From a virus: DNA of 42,568 nt. This document shows positions 1 to 7,692 of the stretch, one piece after another (positions within the stretch are counted from its first letter, which is position 1; each line of letters opens with the position of its first letter). Below the pieces are notes generated by a model. That model ran no database searches and was not told the origin of the DNA. It saw only the letters and a program-made list of their open reading frames with translations. Position numbers and translations under genes: made by a program. The stretch spans positions 1-42,568 of IMG/VR virus record IMGVR_UViG_3300040815_000620; one strand, given 5' to 3'.

Positions 1-152
1 GCTAAGTCGCAATCAAGGACATTATTTCCGTAATGATTTATACCAGTGTCGCCTTGTCGAAGAACGCCCTGTACAAAGTTAGATAATATTAATGGCTTTT
101 CTGGACTATTATTTTTTGGCGGGATTCCAGCGTGGTAGCTCACTACTTTCAT
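1..152 (-). CDS. Partial CDS, N-terminus of a probable glycan-module protein
   Basis: An open reading frame starts with ATG at 152 and runs off the left edge of the window. It reads MKVVSYHAGIPPKNNSPEKP and stays open for about 50 codons. A good Shine-Dalgarno (GGAGA, near 160-164) lies 7 bases before the ATG. The start lies inside the end of the upstream glycosyltransferase gene (44-base overlap), as is common in this operon. The visible part is too short to assign a family. Its position as the next gene of a glycosyltransferase operon suggests a sugar-related role, but that is inference from context only. Confidence 0.65.
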   Translation of the reverse strand, partial: MKVVSYHAGIPPKNNSPEKPLILSNFVQGVLRQGDTGINHYGNNVLDCDL

Positions 153-1830
153 TTACAGTTCTCCATGCATATCCATTTCTAAGTTCGTGTACATCAAATT
201 GGCAATATGCCAAGTGAGCAAAAAACGCATCTGTTGTATCTCTATCGGGCATTTTTGGATTATCAACATTTTGTAGTTTTGTTTCACAGATACTTTGTGC
301 TGCATTAGGACCCAAAACGATTGCTGGTTTACCTTCCATTAATGCTTCTACAGCAGCGATACTATTATATGTAACTAAACAATGCACATCGTCTGCAAGA
401 GCTGCTTGGATGGTTTTATCAGTCACTCTTTCTGTTCTATTAGGTTTTAACCTTATTTCGATTGGTCTGCTAGTATATTTTTTCAATTCTGCAACAACCT
501 GTTTAACCCATTCTTCAGGCATAGGTTGGCCAAAGAGTCTCATAGCCTTATCACTAGGAGGACAAATTAATATCTTTTTACCTAGCGAATGCTTACGATA
601 TCTATATCCATGTGCTTTAGCTCTATCCATCGGACGTTCGATGATTCCGTCCATGAACTGCATATTATTTTTTGTTACTCTGTGTAACCATTTATTTTTA
701 AAATTACCAAAGTATCCAGTATCAAGTGTATAAAAAGTTCTACCAGATTGTTTACACTTTTCTATTGCTTTACGACTGCCGCCGCCAACACCTCTAATAA
801 CCAATGCTGTATCGTCATTTAAATGATCTGCATATGAACTTACTACACCATTACTACCCATTGCAAAGTTTTCTAAAATAGGATCATACCTGTGTCCTTT
901 TCTTTCAAAGTTTACTTCGCTTGTGTCAATTGCTATTATTTTTCCCATGTGACCTTTTACTCTTTCTGTAATCGATTCCCAAGTATTTCCTTCATAATAC
1001 TTAGCTTCAGGATCTACTAGGTAATTTAATACCGACTTTAATATTTCTTGTTTATCGTCATTAACTTTCCAAGTGTTTGGAGTTAGTTTATGTTTAGCGT
1101 TTGCTGCTTTATTTGCAAGATAACTTTTTTCTGCTAGGTACCAGTCAGCTGCATATTCACATAATCTATAACTTTTAAACCACGGTCCGCCATCGGTGTA
1201 GTGTATTGCAGCAGGAACAGTTTTATCATCTTCTTGATAATAACCTACTAACCAATTCCATTCATGACTTAAACGGCCTATATCTCGATCTTCTAACCAA
1301 CTAAACCTATGTAAAAATTTACCGTCAATGTCGGGATTATTAATAAAGTCTTTTGTTAATTTTCTATTCTTAGGATGCTCACAGTTAAACAACATGCATG
1401 AGCTCCAATTTTTCCTAGGATATACTGTCTGCTCTTGTCCGTCCATCTTAGTCATAGATTTAGGTGTATAGTCATGTTGTACGCACATTACTGCATAATT
1501 CTTTTTATTTTCTATAGATTCTTCAATTACTTTCCAAAGATTCCTTACGTCTTTTTTAAACAGAAAGTCACAGTCAATAAATAATGCCCAACCTCTAAAT
1601 TCACAAAGTTCAGGAACAAGAAATCTAGTAAAGGTAAATTCAGTAGAGGCAAGTTTATCTACATCTCTCCAATACAGTCCTCTATCACGCATTTCGTTTT
1701 GTTTGATAGGATATATTTCAATACTATTAGGATACTTGGCCGTATCAAGAATACTCTGTCTACAAACTTGATATGCAAGCTCTTCTCGACTGTCGTATCC
1801 GATAAAAACTCTAATTACGCCGTCTTTCAA
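109..1830 (-). CDS. Two-domain glycosyltransferase: GT8-like domain fused to a polysaccharide-type C-terminal domain
   Basis: The N-terminal part (about residues 1-230) begins RVFIGYDSREELAYQV and has an acidic FIDCD motif near residues 84-88. This resembles the DxD motif of GT-A fold, GT8-like transferases that bind nucleotide sugar through a metal ion. The C-terminal part (about 320-573) resembles the neighbouring 316-aa protein at 2620-3570; both share an RLxPxRxER-like stretch and an LAYCQ motif near the end. The gene is therefore a fusion with an in-operon paralogue. I chose the TTG at 1830 because GGAGG (1836-1841) sits 5 bases upstream; a longer reading from a TTG at 1872 has no ribosome binding site. 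Likely role: transferring sugars to a virion or host-surface glycan. The substrate is unknown. Confidence 0.7.
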   Translation of the reverse strand: MKDGVIRVFIGYDSREELAYQVCRQSILDTAKYPNSIEIYPIKQNEMRDRGLYWRDVDKLASTEFTFTRFLVPELCEFRGWALFIDCDFLFKKDVRNLWKVIEESIENKKNYAVMCVQHDYTPKSMTKMDGQEQTVYPRKNWSSCMLFNCEHPKNRKLTKDFINNPDIDGKFLHRFSWLEDRDIGRLSHEWNWLVGYYQEDDKTVPAAIHYTDGGPWFKSYRLCEYAADWYLAEKSYLANKAANAKHKLTPNTWKVNDDKQEILKSVLNYLVDPEAKYYEGNTWESITERVKGHMGKIIAIDTSEVNFERKGHRYDPILENFAMGSNGVVSSYADHLNDDTALVIRGVGGGSRKAIEKCKQSGRTFYTLDTGYFGNFKNKWLHRVTKNNMQFMDGIIERPMDRAKAHGYRYRKHSLGKKILICPPSDKAMRLFGQPMPEEWVKQVVAELKKYTSRPIEIRLKPNRTERVTDKTIQAALADDVHCLVTYNSIAAVEALMEGKPAIVLGPNAAQSICETKLQNVDNPKMPDRDTTDAFFAHLAYCQFDVHELRNGYAWRTVNESSELPRWNPAKK

Positions 1831-2593
1831 TGTCTTCCTCCACACAATTTTCACCGTATTGTATTTCAACAATTTTTAACGGCTTGTTAGTTTCATTTGC
1901 AAGCATATGCCATTCTCTAGTGTCTATATGTAAAGATTGATGTAGCGTATACTTACCTCTTAATTCGTAGTCTGTAGAAGCACTATCTATAGTATATACA
2001 GACGCAGTGCCTTCTGACACAAACCAGTGTTCTGCCCTTTGTTCGTGTCTCTGCATACTTAAAGTTTTTCCTGGATCAACTGTAAGTTCTTTTACTTTTA
2101 CTGTCGGACCATTTTCGTGTAATACTCTATAGTATCCCCATGTTCGGTGTGTTTTAGGTTGTTTCCACTCTTCTAATATCCAACTACTTGAATTTTTCTT
2201 ATCATCACCGCCAACACCGAAAGCAAATTCTACCCACGGTGTTGATCCGTATGTATCGTATTCGGGCGTTGTACTGTTTGTTCTATCTCCGCCATTGGCA
2301 AAGATAATCTTAGTACCACTAGCATTTGTTGCTAGTAGTTTATATATAGCACCACATGCTGTGTCATCGGCATCATCAAAACTAATGACTTGGTCAACCA
2401 TTTTTAAATTTTTTATTATTTCAAGTCTTTCTTGAAAGGGCATGAACGGTCTACCCTTTTTACGAGTCAACCATTCATCAGAGTTAAGGCCAACAACTAG
2501 TGTGTTGCCAAGAGCTTTTGCAGCTTTAAAGAAAGCTATATGACCGCTGTGTATTGGATCAAAGCCTCCTGTAACTAGAACAATGTTTTTCAT
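1811..2593 (-). CDS. Cytidylyltransferase-like nucleotidyltransferase fused to a cupin domain
   Basis: Residues 9-18 (GGFDPIHSGH) carry the HxGH signature of the cytidylyltransferase superfamily (RfaE/HldE C-terminal, glycerol-3-phosphate cytidylyltransferase type), which activates sugar or polyol phosphates with a nucleotide. The C-terminal 100 or so residues form a phosphomannose-isomerase-type cupin with plausible metal ligands (RHEQRAEHW and a later EWHML). The two activities in one 260-aa chain suggest that one sugar phosphate is both isomerised or epimerised and nucleotidylated for the adjacent glycosyltransferases. The ATG at 2593 has no Shine-Dalgarno, but a perfect late-promoter box lies 5 bases upstream. 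The 3' end overlaps the next gene's start by 20 bases. The exact substrate cannot be read from the sequence. Confidence 0.75.
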   Translation of the reverse strand: MKNIVLVTGGFDPIHSGHIAFFKAAKALGNTLVVGLNSDEWLTRKKGRPFMPFQERLEIIKNLKMVDQVISFDDADDTACGAIYKLLATNASGTKIIFANGGDRTNSTTPEYDTYGSTPWVEFAFGVGGDDKKNSSSWILEEWKQPKTHRTWGYYRVLHENGPTVKVKELTVDPGKTLSMQRHEQRAEHWFVSEGTASVYTIDSASTDYELRGKYTLHQSLHIDTREWHMLANETNKPLKIVEIQYGENCVEEDIERRRN

Positions 2594-2598
2594 GTATA

Positions 2599-2606
2599 TA
2601 TTTATA
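2599..2606 (-). promoter_or_regulatory. T4-type late promoter box, leaderless spacing
   Basis: On the minus strand this reads TATAAATA, the T4 late consensus, and is followed by exactly 5 bases and then the ATG at 2593. With T4 geometry (box about -13 to -6) transcription would start at or next to the A of the ATG. A 16-base stretch including it (ATATTTATATACGCAG on the plus strand) recurs upstream of groES. Confidence 0.75.
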
Positions 2607-2619
2607 TACGCAGTTTATT

Positions 2620-3570
2620 CTAACAATAAGGATTGATTAATTTATTTGGATACATTGGTTTTAAGTGTTGCCAAGGTAGACCTTGTTCTATTTCGTCTGT
2701 TCGCCATTGACAATATGCAAGATTGTTAAGCCATTGTTGCCGGTCAAACAGTTCTGGTTTTTCTAGAGTAGATAATGATTTATTACTTACAGGCCAAGCC
2801 ATTGAGCTAGGACATAAACTAAATGTAGGTAATCCTTCACATGCGCTTTCGGTGAGTGCATTAGTGTTAAATCCTACTACAGCCCAGGCTTTTTTAAAAT
2901 CTTCATACAATCCTTCGCCACCATTTAACAATCCTGCACCTGAATTATTTTGACTTATTTCAAAATTACTAATACTACAACGATTAATAATTTCCATTTG
3001 GCGTTCTACTCTAGCTGGATGTAAGCGTACAATAATTTTTCTATCTGTATACTTGCGTATTTCTTTAAGAGTGTTAACTAGGAATGCATCATAAGTACCA
3101 TGTTTTTTCAATAGATTTTTTAAACTACTATCGCCAGGCCTTTGTAATAGTAATAAGATAGCAGATCCCGGTTGTTGCCAATCTTTAATTTCTATGTGTT
3201 GTTCTGACTGTACTTTATCCCATCTATCACGAGGACAATTTTCTGCATTGTATTCTCCTTCGTCATGAAAATAACTCCACCAACTAAATCGATGATACGC
3301 TTTTGGATTTGGATAGTTTGGCATATTTCGACGAAACACGGCTGACTCGGCACATATATAAGGTTTGCCGCTATAGCGGATAAATTCGTAAATATGTCCT
3401 AGTTTTTTTTGACGCTTTTGTTCTAGTATATTACTTTGTAAAAATATGTCTGCGCTATTGATAAGATCTTTATCTTCCCATTCAGCCAACTTAATATTAG
3501 GGCCGCCGACGATAGGATGATTTCTATATGCAGGTTTTATAGCAACGATTAAAGGTTCAGAGTTTTTCAT
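2620..3570 (-). CDS. Polysaccharide-biosynthesis-type protein, paralogue of the C-terminal domain of the fusion at 109-1830
   Basis: A 316-aa protein without membrane segments. It shares with the C-terminal half of the 109-1830 product a basic motif (IIVRLHPARVERQ here), a mid-region in which a small hydrophobic stretch precedes ALTESACEGLPTF, and a terminal LAYCQWRTDEIEQG. The pattern of a late RLHP, then a conserved acidic E in a helix followed by GxP, is reminiscent of GT-B fold and capsule-polysaccharide (KpsS/KpsC-like) transferases. I make that assignment with modest confidence. It overlaps the upstream methyltransferase by 14 bases, so the two are probably translationally coupled. Function: probably sugar transfer or glycan export in the module; donor and acceptor unknown. 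Confidence 0.6.
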   Translation of the reverse strand: MKNSEPLIVAIKPAYRNHPIVGGPNIKLAEWEDKDLINSADIFLQSNILEQKRQKKLGHIYEFIRYSGKPYICAESAVFRRNMPNYPNPKAYHRFSWWSYFHDEGEYNAENCPRDRWDKVQSEQHIEIKDWQQPGSAILLLLQRPGDSSLKNLLKKHGTYDAFLVNTLKEIRKYTDRKIIVRLHPARVERQMEIINRCSISNFEISQNNSGAGLLNGGEGLYEDFKKAWAVVGFNTNALTESACEGLPTFSLCPSSMAWPVSNKSLSTLEKPELFDRQQWLNNLAYCQWRTDEIEQGLPWQHLKPMYPNKLINPYC

Positions 3571-4111
3571 TTACAAAATACATTCCTGTTTTTTCCAAGA
3601 ATCTGTGTTTCTTCTTTTTACCCATTGTAGAAACTCTACGCAATTGGTTTGTTAGAGTTTGATCGAATCTAAAACCATACTGCTTCATAGTGTTGATCCA
3701 ATAAGGAGGATCTTGACAGTTTACATGATGATATCCTGTTTGTCCTACTACTGCATGAGTCATAATTACATTTTTACATTTTTGCATTGCTTGTACATAA
3801 TTTGGAATATATTCTTCGTATACATGTTCAACAAATTCAACGCTCCATCCTATATCAAATATTTTATCTACTGGTGCAGGACCTGTTGTAAAATCGTGTA
3901 TTAAAAAATTATTTGTATTATATCTATCTAGCGTATAGTCACCGTCGATGCCTAAAACATTAAATCCTTTTTGTTCTGCTAGTTGCACCATGCCACCTGG
4001 ACCGCAACCGATATCTAAAAAACTCTTATGTCCTAAATTTTTCAGCCAATCTAACGCACCTTCGTCTAAATGCGTTAGGCCGTTGTGACCTCCTAGATGT
4101 TCTTCTAACAT
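3557..4111 (-). CDS. Class I SAM-dependent methyltransferase
   Basis: A 184-aa protein with the glycine-rich SAM-binding motif I at residues 30-40 (SFLDIGCGPGG), followed about 20 residues later by an acidic strand end (VLGIDGD) that would bind the ribose hydroxyls. A WSVEFVEHV segment matches the motif IV region of Methyltransf_11/23-type enzymes. The position between two glycosyltransferase genes suggests methylation of a sugar or of a lipid-linked glycan rather than DNA or protein, but this is context inference. The start ATG overlaps the stop of the upstream gene by one base (TAATG), and the 3' end overlaps the next gene by 14 bases. Confidence 0.8.
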   Translation of the reverse strand: MLEEHLGGHNGLTHLDEGALDWLKNLGHKSFLDIGCGPGGMVQLAEQKGFNVLGIDGDYTLDRYNTNNFLIHDFTTGPAPVDKIFDIGWSVEFVEHVYEEYIPNYVQAMQKCKNVIMTHAVVGQTGYHHVNCQDPPYWINTMKQYGFRFDQTLTNQLRRVSTMGKKKKHRFLEKTGMYFVNEKL

Positions 4112-4761
4112 TAAATATTCCTTACTATAAATTTTTTATATGTGTTAAGATACTTATCTTTCTCTTTTTGCTTACCCTTTAAAGTAAGAAACACACTTTG
4201 ATTACCATTTTTACCTATACTCATCCAATATAATCTAGGCGGCTGTTCGTGAAATGTATATTTTTTGCTAAGTTCGTATAATACATTTTGGTCATGAAAA
4301 GGTGCCCATTGTTCGATAGGTTTAGCTAATAACATGTCAGAAAATTCTTTTCTAAAACCTGGCTCACCGTATGTTACTAATCCTGCTAACCAATGTTTGT
4401 CTTTTAAATGTCTTAATACTGTTATACGCTTTGCAACTTCTTCAAACTTGCTAGGTGTAGTTTTTCTTGTGCAAATAGTATCAGCATCAAGTGTCATAAC
4501 CATATCTTTGTCACTAAACTTTTCAGCAACTTTTAAAAATCTTACACTTTGAAGATATCCTATTTTTACTGTGTCATTAGGAAATTCTCGTTGCTCCGAA
4601 GTATACTCTACACCGTCAACTTTTTCAATGTGTGTGGGATTTACAACATGGACATGACAGGTTATCCAAGGATTAAAATACTTAATACTGCGGACTAAAT
4701 GTATAGCCCAATCATCATAATAAGTTTGATCACATCCAACTAATATATTATAGCGTGGCAT
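4111..4761 (-). CDS. GT-A/GT8-like glycosyltransferase
   Basis: A 216-aa protein beginning MPRYNILVGCDQTYYDDWAI. An LDAD motif at residues 91-94, at the end of a hydrophobic strand (DMVMTLDADTIC), is the expected metal and nucleotide-sugar binding DxD of GT-A glycosyltransferases. A second conserved-looking segment (FHDQNVLYEL) resembles the DQ motif of GT8-like enzymes. It is shorter than usual (about 250-300 aa) but looks complete. It overlaps the upstream 151-aa gene by 14 bases. It probably works with the other glycan-module enzymes; donor sugar and acceptor are unknown. Confidence 0.7.
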   Translation of the reverse strand: MPRYNILVGCDQTYYDDWAIHLVRSIKYFNPWITCHVHVVNPTHIEKVDGVEYTSEQREFPNDTVKIGYLQSVRFLKVAEKFSDKDMVMTLDADTICTRKTTPSKFEEVAKRITVLRHLKDKHWLAGLVTYGEPGFRKEFSDMLLAKPIEQWAPFHDQNVLYELSKKYTFHEQPPRLYWMSIGKNGNQSVFLTLKGKQKEKDKYLNTYKKFIVRNI

Positions 4762-5203
4762 CTTCCATTCCTGCGACTCTCAGCTTTACTACATTAGTTA
4801 TCTGCCATTGCTTCTGATCAAGACCTTTTAAGAGTCCTAACCATTTATTTCGCAGGAGAGCAAACTCGTTGATAATTTTTTCATAATCAACTACATCTGC
4901 TTCACCGTCTACATATTTTTCTACGTCACGACTTGATAAAGCTCTTTGATAATTTTCAAGATACTTCTTAAAATACGAACTTCTTAGTCGCCGTAATTCG
5001 ATATTAAGATAATAAAGTATTGCTTCAATTTCTTGAAGCTGATTAAACCGATGTTCAACGATACCGGGCATTTCTGCCGCGGCTCGTTCAACATTACCTT
5101 TTAATTTAACTTCCATACGGGCTTCTGTAAGTTCGCTTTCAAAGTGTGCTACAGCATCTGGTATTTTAGATACATTACGACTTACTTCGCTATACCAACC
5201 CAT
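4748..5203 (-). CDS. Conserved marine T4-like phage protein of unknown function, downstream of uvsX
   Basis: A 151-aa, mostly helical protein. Charged heptad-like stretches (HRFNQLQEIEAILYYLNIEL, then LRRLRSSYFKKYLENYQRAL) suggest a coiled-coil or helical bundle, and there are no signal or membrane segments. The stop of the 77-aa gene upstream is immediately followed by this ATG. The position after uvsX suggests a recombination or replication accessory role. A highly diverged UvsY (recombination mediator, about 137 aa in T4) is a possibility I cannot support from motifs. I recognise the family only as a conserved unknown in this phage group. Confidence 0.7.
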   Translation of the reverse strand: MGWYSEVSRNVSKIPDAVAHFESELTEARMEVKLKGNVERAAAEMPGIVEHRFNQLQEIEAILYYLNIELRRLRSSYFKKYLENYQRALSSRDVEKYVDGEADVVDYEKIINEFALLRNKWLGLLKGLDQKQWQITNVVKLRVAGMEDATL

Positions 5204-5437
5204 TTAGTCTTCCCATTCATCAACAGCGTCTTCATCTGGGTCGTTATCAATATCTAAATAATAAGAGATTGCATCATCTAACTCAGTATCATTTCCTAGT
5301 GCATTTGTAAATGCTTCGTCAGATGCTCCGTAGTCGGCACATATTTCTATGTAGCGTTCTGCAACTATATCTATAGTTTTCTTATCAATATTTTCTTTAA
5401 ATAACATCCAAATGTCAACTATTTGTGCTTCATCCAT
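5204..5437 (-). CDS. Small acidic protein of unknown function, coupled to uvsX
   Basis: A 77-aa, very acidic protein: the C-terminal third is almost all Asp and Glu (DNDPDEDAVDEWED at the end). Its ATG overlaps the end of uvsX by 8 bases (ATGGATGA), and its Shine-Dalgarno (GAGGAG) lies inside the last uvsX codons, so translation is probably coupled. The acidic tail could mimic DNA or bind a basic protein such as a recombinase or ssDNA-binding protein, but this is only a guess from composition. It has no recognisable domain. Confidence 0.7.
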   Translation of the reverse strand: MDEAQIVDIWMLFKENIDKKTIDIVAERYIEICADYGASDEAFTNALGNDTELDDAISYYLDIDNDPDEDAVDEWED

Positions 5438-6515
5438 TAACAGGCTCCTCGATTGGGTTATCAGTTGTTTCTTCTACAACTTCTGAGGTATTTACCACAG
5501 ATGCTTCTTTTAGAAGATAATCTGACATAACCTTATCGAGCAATTCGCCATTCCAATTTTTACGATAGTCTAGTAGTTCTTCACCATCAGTTGTAACATA
5601 CTTCAAACGGTTTCCGCTTTTTTCAATTAAACCTTTTGCTTCAAATAACTCTACTAATCCGCTATAAGGATTCATACCTGTTTCGTATGGAATCTTTACT
5701 TGCACACCTTCAAACGGTTTTGCATAGCGAGTCTTCATTACTTTACAGCCTGCACGAATACCCATAACTTGACTGATCTTATTACCATCAGCGTCTTCTT
5801 TTAGTTTCAACTTTTTCATTGCAACTACAATAGATGATGCATAGATAAAGCCTTGACCACCTGAGATCTTGTCATCTGGATCAAACATATCTTGCGATGC
5901 ATATGTATGGTTAGTACATACAAGTCCTACATTGTAACTACCAATCATGTTAACTGTGTTACGAACAAGTGCAGTTAATTGCTTAGGCTTACGACCCATA
6001 TCACCTTTCATATCACCCTTTTGAAACTGATCCATGTCAGTGGGTGTTAACAACATACCTAAACTATCAACAACAAACAACACCTTAGGACGATCTTCTT
6101 CGTTCATTGCTTTATAGTCTGTCATAAATGTTGAAATAGTTTTTGCTACATCATCAATCATTGACATATTAAGTTTAAGTAGTTTTTCTTCGCTTGTGTC
6201 TACATCTAATGCTTGTAGCCATGATTCGTCAAGTGCGTTCTCTGAGTCAATTAGTACTACAAAGATACCTTGATCCTGTGCGTGTTTTACAATATTACCA
6301 GAACAAAAATAACTTTTGCCTGCGCCTGATTCTCCTGCAAACACTGTAACTTTACCTAGCGGAACACCTTTATTAAAGTCGCCGCTAATAAGATAGTTTA
6401 GTGCATACGAGCCTGTGCTGATCCAATCAGTAGGATCATTAAAGCCAGAACTCATACCTGTGATAGATTTTGTTAGGTCCTTACGGAACTTACTAACATC
6501 AAATGATTTAGCCAT
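5430..6515 (-). CDS. uvsX: UvsX, RecA-like recombinase
   Basis: A 361-aa RecA/RAD51-family strand-exchange protein for phage recombination-dependent replication and repair. The Walker A box is GESGAGKS at residues 61-68. The Walker B-like strand is VLFVVDSLGML, and an L2-like loop (DDKISGGQGFIYASS) follows. The length is close to T4 UvsX (391 aa). A helical C-terminal tail rich in Glu, Val and Thr ends the protein. The ATG at 6515 follows a good Shine-Dalgarno (AAGGAG). It lies downstream of gp32 across a hairpin that may set the ratio of the two proteins. It should act with gp32, its single-stranded-DNA partner in T4. Confidence 0.95.
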   Translation of the reverse strand: MAKSFDVSKFRKDLTKSITGMSSGFNDPTDWISTGSYALNYLISGDFNKGVPLGKVTVFAGESGAGKSYFCSGNIVKHAQDQGIFVVLIDSENALDESWLQALDVDTSEEKLLKLNMSMIDDVAKTISTFMTDYKAMNEEDRPKVLFVVDSLGMLLTPTDMDQFQKGDMKGDMGRKPKQLTALVRNTVNMIGSYNVGLVCTNHTYASQDMFDPDDKISGGQGFIYASSIVVAMKKLKLKEDADGNKISQVMGIRAGCKVMKTRYAKPFEGVQVKIPYETGMNPYSGLVELFEAKGLIEKSGNRLKYVTTDGEELLDYRKNWNGELLDKVMSDYLLKEASVVNTSEVVEETTDNPIEEPVNG

Positions 6516-6529
6516 GGTTTCTCCTTGTT

Positions 6530-6567
6530 AAAAACCGGGCATACAACATTGTGTTGCAGAGGCCCGG
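6530..6567 (-). terminator. GC-rich hairpin with T-tract between gp32 and uvsX (attenuator-like)
   Basis: On the minus strand CCGGGC (6567-6562) pairs with GCCCGG (6540-6535), with an inner stem CAACA/TGTTG (6544-6556). A run of five T follows (6534-6530). This is a rho-independent terminator shape just after the gp32 stop and before uvsX. It probably terminates most gp32 transcripts while letting some read into uvsX. Confidence 0.7.
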
Positions 6568-6575
6568 GGCGTATT

Positions 6576-7577
6576 TTAGTTTGCTTGTCTTGAACGGATC
6601 ATTGCAAGAATGTCACTTGCATTACCGTCTGCTGATGCAGGTTCAGTTGCAGGTGCCGCTGGAGCAGTTTCTGCTACTGTTTCTGCTACTGGAGCAGTTG
6701 GTGTTGCGTCTGCTACTGGGGCAGTTTCTTGCGTTCTCGATGTTGCTGTACCGTTTGTAGATGATACATTAGGATCACCTGTTCTAGCTGCCATTCCCGC
6801 TGGACGGAAATACTGGCCAAAACGCTCTGCATCGTAAGCCTCGCCATCAACAGATGCTTCAAACATCTCTTTCATTACCTTAAGCTCTACTTCGCCTGGC
6901 TTTTTCGGAAGGAAGTCTGACATATTAAACAACCCGTGTGTGTTAACTGCATTCATCTCTGCATCAGTTAATGGACGCTCTCTACGAGCCCAGTTTGATG
7001 TTGAGTAGTCTGCATAACCACCTTTGCTTGTTTTAGCAAGACGGAAGTCTACACCAGCAGTATAATCTGTTGGCAATTCTTCCATGTCTGGATCCATTAG
7101 TGCCGCTTTAATAATTTGGAAAATTTGTGGACCAATAATAAATCTACGGATTGGATTTTCAGGTGTTGTATCTTCACCAAGTGGATTATCTACAACAAAG
7201 CCTTGGAAGATATATGAACGCTTCTTCCAATATTTACGACCCATGTCTTCAAGACTTGTGTCTTTAAACCAACCTCGTACTTCATTTAGGATTTCACAGG
7301 TTTCGCCATACATTTCCATACATGGAATTTGTACTTGTACTGGACGAGAGTCTGTCTCGCCTTTAATTCCAGCAAATGGAAGTTTGATCATCAAACGCTC
7401 TTTCCAAAAGAAAGTGTTTGATTCGTCGCCATCTGGCAAGAAACGAAGCGTTGAAGTTTCGCCTTCTTTCATATTCCAAAATGGGTAAATTGCGTTGTCG
7501 CCACCTGTGTTAGAACCGCCGCCTGTGCGTGATTCTTGTTCTTTGAGCTTTGCTCTGATTTCTGCTAATGATGCCAT
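6576..7577 (-). CDS. 32: gp32, single-stranded-DNA-binding protein
   Basis: A 333-aa protein with the architecture of T4 gp32 (301 aa): a basic N-terminal self-interaction segment (MASLAEIRAKLKEQ), an OB-fold core (about 30-235), a low-complexity Ala/Thr/Pro/Glu linker (about 255-310) and a short C-terminal tail (ASDILAMIRSRQ). It coats ssDNA and organises replication and recombination proteins. T4 gp32 binds zinc through one His and three Cys. Here only two Cys are seen in the corresponding region (C86 and C94) and no CxxC pair, so zinc binding is probably lost or altered. The gene has its own sigma70-like promoter upstream and a hairpin terminator downstream. Confidence 0.93.
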   Translation of the reverse strand: MASLAEIRAKLKEQESRTGGGSNTGGDNAIYPFWNMKEGETSTLRFLPDGDESNTFFWKERLMIKLPFAGIKGETDSRPVQVQIPCMEMYGETCEILNEVRGWFKDTSLEDMGRKYWKKRSYIFQGFVVDNPLGEDTTPENPIRRFIIGPQIFQIIKAALMDPDMEELPTDYTAGVDFRLAKTSKGGYADYSTSNWARRERPLTDAEMNAVNTHGLFNMSDFLPKKPGEVELKVMKEMFEASVDGEAYDAERFGQYFRPAGMAARTGDPNVSSTNGTATSRTQETAPVADATPTAPVAETVAETAPAAPATEPASADGNASDILAMIRSRQAN

Positions 7578-7640
7578 AGTTATGCCTCCTTTATATGTTG
7601 CCTATTGCATTGTGCCTTTGTTTTGTATAGCACAATATAT

Positions 7641-7669
7641 ACTATACAATACTATTTAGTAGAAGTCAA
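7641..7669 (-). promoter_or_regulatory. Sigma70-type promoter for gp32-uvsX
   Basis: On the minus strand TTGACT (7669-7664), a 17-base spacer and TATAGT (7646-7641) form a near-consensus host promoter in the 115-base gap before gp32. The -35 end overlaps a 10-bp inverted repeat (TTTAGTAGAA 7655-7664 with TTCTACTAAA 7675-7684), which could be an operator or a processing hairpin. Confidence 0.8.
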
Positions 7670-7684
7670 GTGTTTTCTACTAAA
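7655..7684. repeat. 10-bp inverted repeat overlapping the gp32 promoter
   Basis: TTTAGTAGAA (7655-7664) and TTCTACTAAA (7675-7684) are perfect complements with a 10-base loop. The repeat lies just after the end of the 581-aa gene and over the -35 to spacer part of the gp32 promoter. Read on the minus strand it has no following T-run, so it is not a clear terminator for the upstream gene. Confidence 0.6.
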
Positions 7685-7692
7685 TTTTTGAA

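Noticed and set aside
410-733. Plus-strand reading frame of 107 codons inside the glycosyltransferase fusion gene
   Set aside because: No ribosome binding site, low-complexity hydrophobic translation, fully covered by a well-supported gene on the other strand.
4748-5203. UvsY (recombination mediator) assignment for the 151-aa gene after uvsX
   Set aside because: Similar length and position, but no residue pattern of T4 UvsY could be matched by eye.
7655-7684. Inverted repeat considered as a terminator of the 581-aa gene
   Set aside because: No T-run follows on the minus strand, and it overlaps the gp32 promoter, so it is listed only as an inverted repeat.
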